DNA from: JAWKUK01 sp041398605
GTDB taxonomy: Bacteria; Planctomycetota; UBA1135; GCA-002686595
Assembly (NCBI GenBank): GCA_041398605.1
Contig: JAWKUK010000009.1
Coordinates: 186,001-250,000 of the forward strand
Length of the DNA: 64,000 nucleotides
Reading direction: 5' to 3'
Positions 59,863-64,000 of the stretch are shown here, piece by piece. Position 1 is the first letter of the stretch, and every line of letters begins with the position of its first letter. Below the pieces are notes generated by a model that was given only the letters and a program-made list of their open reading frames with translations, was not told the origin of the DNA and did no database searches. The position numbers were made by a program, and so were the translations under genes.

Positions 59863-61746
59863 TTATGGACGGAAGGTCAGGACGAGGGCAGAGGTCGTCC
59901 GATAGCCCTCCGGGACGAGGTCGCGGAAGAGCGCCTGCAACGTGCGGGTCTCGCCCGACGTCACGGCCAGCGGCGGCGCGGCCCAGGCGACCGTCCAGAC
60001 GGCGCGGCCCAGGGCGTTGGCCTGCACGGGCGCTAGCCGGCGGGTCACGCCGCCGACGCAGAGGTCGCCGCCCGCGAGCACATGCTCGGCCGCGGCCGTG
60101 CCAACGAAGGGCAACGCGATGGCGAACGGCGGCAGGTCGGCCAGGATGCAGGTGAGGTCCGCGGCACCGAGCGACGTCGAGCCGCCCGTGAAGAGCAACG
60201 CGGACGCGCCGGTCGAGTTGGGCAGCGCCGGGCAGAAGAGCTCCACACCGCCCGGCGCCGCGTCGACCGAAAGCGTGAGCCAGCCGCTACGCCCAGACTC
60301 GCGCGCGACGAAGCGCGCGGCGAGCGTCGCCGCGGTCTTCCGCAGGCCGAACGACACGCGCCCGCCCGCGCCGCCGCTCGGCAGCGCGGCGACCCACTGT
60401 GTGACCCCCCACTCGGCGAGCATCTCGTCGCTCGCGAGGCCCAGCGTCGGGGTCGCGAGCCCGTCGAACGTCGGAGCCGTCGCGGCCGTGACGAGCGCCT
60501 CGTCCCAGGCGGTGTCCGACACCCCCACCGCCTCGACCTGTCCCGCCCGTCCTTCCGGCTCGAGCGCGAGCTTGGCGTGCACCACGCGCCCGACGTAGGG
60601 CGCGAGCGTCGCCGAGACGAGCGCGGTCCGGTTGGGCTCGACGACGTCGACCGTCGCGCCCGTGCCGAGCGCTGCCGTGGGCTGGAGTGTGTCGAGGCCA
60701 GCGTCCGCGTCGATCGGGTGCACGACACGCGTCACGCCGTCGCGCGGCCGGAAGAGCACCGCGCACACTGGCGACGTCAGGAAGTAGGAGTGGTAGAGGG
60801 CCGCGACCTTGCGCTCGCCCGCGAGGCTCGGGTGGAAACCGTCAGCCTCGAAGTCGCTCGGCAACCAGGTGAGCCCGTCGCTGCGCGGCAGGGCGCCGTT
60901 GGCCCAGAGGTAGGGCCCGTAGAGTAGGACCGGCGCTTGCACGGGCCCACGGCGCGGGTCGAACTCGAGGCCCGGGTCGCCCTGGATCTGGGCTTCGATC
61001 AGCCACTTCACGCCGAACCCGTCCTCGTACCGGTCGGGCTCGCTCAACCAGATGGTCGAGTAGCCCGCGTAGTTGCTCGTCGTGACCAACGCGACGCGCA
61101 AATTCACGAAGCGACTCCGCAGCATGCGCACGACGTCCGCGAGCTCGTCCCGCATCGTGAGCCCGTCCGCCACGAACGGCAGCGGCGGAACCGGGGCCCG
61201 CGCCGTCTCGAACACAAGCACCTGCACTTGCTCCGGCGTGACGCCGGCGGACAGGAGGCGGTCGTCGAGGACGGCGAGGAACCCGACCGTCGGGTCGAGG
61301 AGCATCTGGGTGACCCCGCCGTTGATCGCCCCGGTGACGAGCACGATATGTCCGCCGAAGCGGGTGTCGGCGTCGACGAGGCGCGCGACCTCGCGCCATT
61401 CCTGTCCGAAGCTCGAGTTGCCGACCCCGAGGACACCGATCAGCCCGTCGGGGTGCGGGGCGCCGCTGGCCGAACGCGGCACGACCTGGCGCGCAGCGTG
61501 CAGCGCCGCCGCGAGGTGCGCCGGCGGCGGTGTGTTCGCGCCGCCGGGGTAGAGGCCGCCCTGCTCGCTCAGGTAGCTGCCCGTCCCGAGGTCGTCCAAG
61601 GGCACGCAGCCAGGGCACCCCTGCGCCGCGGCGTCGGGCGCCGCGAGCGTCGCGGTCGCGAACAGGACCGTTCGGAGCGTGCCTCCGAGCGCCAGGGCGC
61701 GGGTCTGAAGCGACCGGCAGACGGTTCGAGCGTGTCGATGGGGCAT
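59863..61746 (-). CDS. Secreted SGNH-hydrolase-like exoprotein with C-terminal tail
   Basis: A 627-residue exported protein. The start at 61746 leads to a signal peptide with a basic N-region (MPHRHARTVCRSLQTRALAL, then GGTLRTVLFATATLAAP). The mature part opens with CPGCVPLDDLGTGSYLSEQG. Residues 90-330 resemble an SGNH/GDSL-type fold: LIGVLGVGNSSFGQEWREVA at the position of the first block, VALVTTSNYAGYSTIWLSEP, and SDFEADGFHPSLAGERKVAA, whose D-G-x-H-P is the catalytic Asp-His block of that superfamily. The nucleophile is therefore probably the Ser in GNSSFG. The end is a divergent tail (FCPALPNSTGASALLFTGGS, LADLPPFAIALPFVG, GGDLCVGGVTRRLAP, and no W-x-F-Q motif but LQALFRDLVPEG). A carbohydrate or lipid ester may be its substrate. 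Confidence 0.75.
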   Translation of the reverse strand: MPHRHARTVCRSLQTRALALGGTLRTVLFATATLAAPDAAAQGCPGCVPLDDLGTGSYLSEQGGLYPGGANTPPPAHLAAALHAARQVVPRSASGAPHPDGLIGVLGVGNSSFGQEWREVARLVDADTRFGGHIVLVTGAINGGVTQMLLDPTVGFLAVLDDRLLSAGVTPEQVQVLVFETARAPVPPLPFVADGLTMRDELADVVRMLRSRFVNLRVALVTTSNYAGYSTIWLSEPDRYEDGFGVKWLIEAQIQGDPGLEFDPRRGPVQAPVLLYGPYLWANGALPRSDGLTWLPSDFEADGFHPSLAGERKVAALYHSYFLTSPVCAVLFRPRDGVTRVVHPIDADAGLDTLQPTAALGTGATVDVVEPNRTALVSATLAPYVGRVVHAKLALEPEGRAGQVEAVGVSDTAWDEALVTAATAPTFDGLATPTLGLASDEMLAEWGVTQWVAALPSGGAGGRVSFGLRKTAATLAARFVARESGRSGWLTLSVDAAPGGVELFCPALPNSTGASALLFTGGSTSLGAADLTCILADLPPFAIALPFVGTAAAEHVLAGGDLCVGGVTRRLAPVQANALGRAVWTVAWAAPPLAVTSGETRTLQALFRDLVPEGYRTTSALVLTFRP

Positions 61747-61914
61747 GGCAAGCGCGGGTCGAGGCCCCGGGGCAACGGCAGTCGCCGCGCCTCTTCAGCG
61801 TAGCGCCGAGCTGGAAGGTGGGACCCCGCCCGACCGAGGCCGTCACGCAGGCCGGCGCGCTCGCGCCCGCGACCCGGGCCAGTCGCATGGGCGGGCGACG
61901 TTCCCCCGACACCG

Positions 61915-62118
61915 ATGCGCCTCCTCGTCCGCGCGCTGCGGCGCCAGCGCCTCGCCCTCGCGATCCTCTTCAAGAGCACGCTGCGCGACGCGCTCCTGGC
62001 CCGCGCGACCGGCGCGCGGGGCGCGGGGTTCCGGCGCGAAGGCAACCGCGCGCTGCTCCCCGTCGCGGTCAAGTTGGAGGCCGGGCGGCACTACACCCGC
62101 AGCTATGCGTACCTCCCC
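61915..62118 (+). pseudogene. Short open frame truncated by repeat copy E
   Basis: The ATG at 61915 begins MRLLVRALRRQRLALAILFK, then STLRDALLARATGARGAG and PVAVKLEAGRHYTRSYAYLP. At about 62119 the sequence turns into repeat copy E. The frame remains open through the repeat until 62229, but that part is repeat sequence. The 68 residues have the look of a genuine protein start (alternating basic and hydrophobic residues), perhaps a small membrane-associated protein, but no family is recognised. Confidence 0.35.
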
Positions 62119-62390
62119 CCGGAGCCATTCGGGCCCGGACCCTCTCGAAGCCTCGCCCGCCTCTCGCAGCTCGCAAGGAGCGGCCTGGGATTGTTGCATC
62201 GCCCGAGCGCTGGTTCCGCCCGAATGTAGCGCTGTCCCCCACAACTGCGCTGAGCGCATGCTCTCACGTGCTAGGCATCGCGGCGCATCGACCGCGTTCC
62301 GCACCGGACGAGTCTGACGCGCGTGAAGACGAGGCACACCAAGCCCCACCAGCGAACCTCGGGGTCCGGAACACCTTCTTTCGAGCGCCC
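62119..62390 (+). repeat. 275-bp interspersed repeat, copy E (complete, more divergent)
   Basis: It runs from CCGGAGCCATTCGGGCCCGG to ACCTTCTTTCGAGCGCC and has about 88-90 percent identity to copies C and D. The order of blocks is the same. From 62391 to 62672, apart from the short IS256 fragment, nothing is recognised. Confidence 0.88.
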
Positions 62391-62493
62391 GTCCTCTCCT
62401 CGGACGCCAGACGTTCCGAACACGCCCCCGGCCAAACGTTCCGGGACTCACAGGAGCGAAACGAACACGCCCTCGGGCGGAGGACAAAGAGTG

Positions 62494-62570
62494 TCGAGTC
62501 GCTGGTTCCGTGGCTCGACCTCATCAAGGGCACCTCCACAGGCGACTTCAGCGAGGTCCTCGTCGCGTCC
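62494..62570 (+). mobile_element. Short IS256 transposase fragment
   Basis: About 26 codons: ESLVPWLDLIKGTSTGDFSE followed by VLVA. They match the conserved L-I-P-W-L-x-L-K-G-I-S-T-G-D-F element of IS256-family transposases, also present (as ELIPWLDLRGISTNDMEEAL) in the larger copy at 58915-59830. It differs enough to come from another IS256 element. The remainder of the element is gone. Confidence 0.6.
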
Positions 62571-62672
62571 GCCCCGGCGAACTCAGGCGCGGAAGTCGGT
62601 GGACCGAAGCGGCGGGAGAGACGGCAGCGGACCCGGCGCCCGCCCCCCCTGGCAGGGGGGCATCCGCCCCGA

Positions 62673-64000
62673 TCAGTCGAACCGAACGGCCACGCTGTTC
62701 GTGAAGTTCGATGTGGCGGTCCCCCCGACCGCGTCGCGGTGCCAGCACTGGAAACGCCACGTGGAGCCCGGGAGCACGGCGACCGCCCCCATGGGTTGTG
62801 GCACCGCCGCAAGGTCGACGTTGACCGACACCGTGCCGGTGCCGGAGGTCACGATCCCGCCCACGCCCCGCCCGATCGCGCCGCCGAGGCAGAGCTGGCC
62901 CTGGCTGCCGCCCGGCTGCACGACGAAGGCCTGGATACGGCTCGCGAGGAACAGCGTGAGGGCCTGGGGCGGCAAGTCAGTTGCGGTCAGGCGGAGTCGG
63001 TTCGCGGACACGCCACGCGAGCCCTCGGCATCGAGCCGTCCCGGTAGCCCGGTGCTGTTCGGCAGCGGTGGGTCGCAGTCCCGTGTCCCGATGGCGGCTG
63101 CGATGTGAAGGTTCTCGGTGAAGCCGACGCCGAACCCACGGTAGGAGAGGAGGTCCAAGTCACCGTCTCCATCGAGGTCGCTCGCCAAGGAAAGCAAGGC
63201 ATCCAAACGAGGAAAGGGAGGCGCAGGCACGAAGACTCCTCCGCCCACGTTCTCGAACGGAAGTGCGTCCTCCGTAGCGTATTCGGAGGCGATGAGGTCG
63301 AGGTCTCCGTCCCCGTCCATGTCCAAGGACACGTTCCGCGACCCACCCGGCGTCGGCCCCAGGTCGTGGGTGACCCATTGGTGCAAGTTGACCTGCTCTC
63401 TCCAGCGCAGCACGGCCCCTCGTTCGACCCTCGAGTAGAAGTCCAAGTCGCCGTCGCCGTCCAGGTCCGCGGACTCGTACTCGGCGGCGTCCGTCGCCGT
63501 CCAGAGCAGGACCGAGGGCGCGAACGTCCCGCCGCCCAGGTTCTCGTTCAATACGGCCCCCGTGACCCCCTGTGCATTCAACTTCTGCACGCTTCGCACG
63601 ATGTCGAGGTCGCCGTCTCCGTCCAGGTCGCTCAGGTCGTACGCCTCGGTCTGGGTTCCGAGGACCAGTGGTAACGGCTGCAATGGCCCGAACCCGGTTG
63701 CACCGCCGAGATTGGAGCGCCAGCCATTCGCAGTCCTCCAGCCGCTGAGCAGGTCCGTATCGCCGTCGCCATCGACGTCACCGGCGACCATGCGCATGAA
63801 GGGCCCGCCGCTCAGGGGCGCAGAGGCCACCAAGCGCGGCGCGTCGAAGGCGAGGCCGCCGAGATTGCGCGCCCAGGAGACCGTGTTCGTGCCGTTGTCG
63901 CTGTCCAGCACAACGATGTCCGGAGCTCCATCACTATCGACGTCGACGATCAGCGGCTTCACATCGATGGAGGGCGCATGCCGAACGACGAAGTGGGGCG
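62673..64000 (-). CDS. Secreted FG-GAP/VCBS-repeat protein with C-terminal tail (5' end outside window)
   Basis: The frame is open through base 64000 (HFVVRHAPSIDVKPLIVDVD at the window edge), so start and signal peptide are beyond the window. Repeats of the FG-GAP/VCBS kind are seen: DVDSDGAPDIVVLDSD, DVDGDGDTDLLSG, DLDGDGDLDIVRS, DLDGDGDLDFYSR, DMDGDGDLDLIAS, DLDGDGDLDLLSY, each with Asp-rich calcium loops. The last 130 residues are the shared tail (RDCDPPLPNSTGLPGRLDAE, LPPQALTLFLASRIQ, GGSQGQLCLGGAIGRGVGG, GSTWRFQCWHRDAVGGTATS, ending VAVRFD). It has the same design as 57046-58701 on the other strand and is likely an exported calcium-binding propeller. Confidence 0.87.
   Translation of the reverse strand, partial: PHFVVRHAPSIDVKPLIVDVDSDGAPDIVVLDSDNGTNTVSWARNLGGLAFDAPRLVASAPLSGGPFMRMVAGDVDGDGDTDLLSGWRTANGWRSNLGGATGFGPLQPLPLVLGTQTEAYDLSDLDGDGDLDIVRSVQKLNAQGVTGAVLNENLGGGTFAPSVLLWTATDAAEYESADLDGDGDLDFYSRVERGAVLRWREQVNLHQWVTHDLGPTPGGSRNVSLDMDGDGDLDLIASEYATEDALPFENVGGGVFVPAPPFPRLDALLSLASDLDGDGDLDLLSYRGFGVGFTENLHIAAAIGTRDCDPPLPNSTGLPGRLDAEGSRGVSANRLRLTATDLPPQALTLFLASRIQAFVVQPGGSQGQLCLGGAIGRGVGGIVTSGTGTVSVNVDLAAVPQPMGAVAVLPGSTWRFQCWHRDAVGGTATSNFTNSVAVRFD

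Noticed and set aside
1..64000. tRNA, rRNA, CRISPR arrays, phage genes, origin of replication
   Set aside because: I looked for T-loop GGTTCGAATCC words, rRNA core words, regular spacer-repeat arrays, phage structural motifs and DnaA-box clusters. None is supportable; a GATTCGAATCC-like word near 46925 lies within the coding region of the HAF-like gene.

Overview
The window is high-GC bacterial DNA (roughly two thirds G+C) and most likely comes from a planctomycete. The grounds are the large number of secreted proteins that carry the same C-terminal tail of about 130 residues, an ECF-type sigma factor fused in an operon to a 1160-residue membrane Ser/Thr kinase, sulfatases, and FG-GAP/HAF repeat exoproteins. 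The taxonomic call is an inference; there is no rRNA or other marker gene. I saw no tRNA, rRNA or CRISPR.

Left part (1-34 kb) is mostly ordinary, tightly packed chromosome. It runs: a broken RNA 2'-phosphotransferase (kptA) at the edge; a lectin-like exoprotein with a one-base frameshift; a three-gene ABC importer whose binding protein has an in-frame TGA where a cysteine is expected; truB; an ImuB-like Y-family polymerase relative; a run of secreted phosphoesterases (PhoD-like, glycerophosphodiesterase, endonuclease/phosphatase-phytase fusion); a VIT/VWA surface protein; a two-component system; a serine hydrolase divergent from a sulfatase plus an alkyltransferase-like gene; two group II PLP decarboxylases around argJ; and a translationally coupled lysC-dapB-dapA-dapD operon for lysine/diaminopimelate synthesis.

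Right part (34-64 kb) is accessory. Tail-bearing exoproteins alternate with the debris of at least five transposon families (IS66, IS91, IS110, ISL3, IS256), decayed genes (AlkD-like, PilT-like, ankyrin, sulfatase end, membrane protein) and five copies of a repeat of about 275 bp, all in one orientation. The sigma factor-kinase pair sits inside this region.

The most interesting single site is 4734-4736. The UGA in the ABC binding protein replaces the first Cys of a C-H-L-T-C motif and is followed at selenocysteine-insertion distance by a hairpin with a G in the second loop position. It may be a selenocysteine-containing importer component; a nonsense mutation or base error is the alternative. 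The second general theme is the shared C-terminal tail, found on ten genes with unrelated N-terminal parts, which looks like a sorting or anchoring module.
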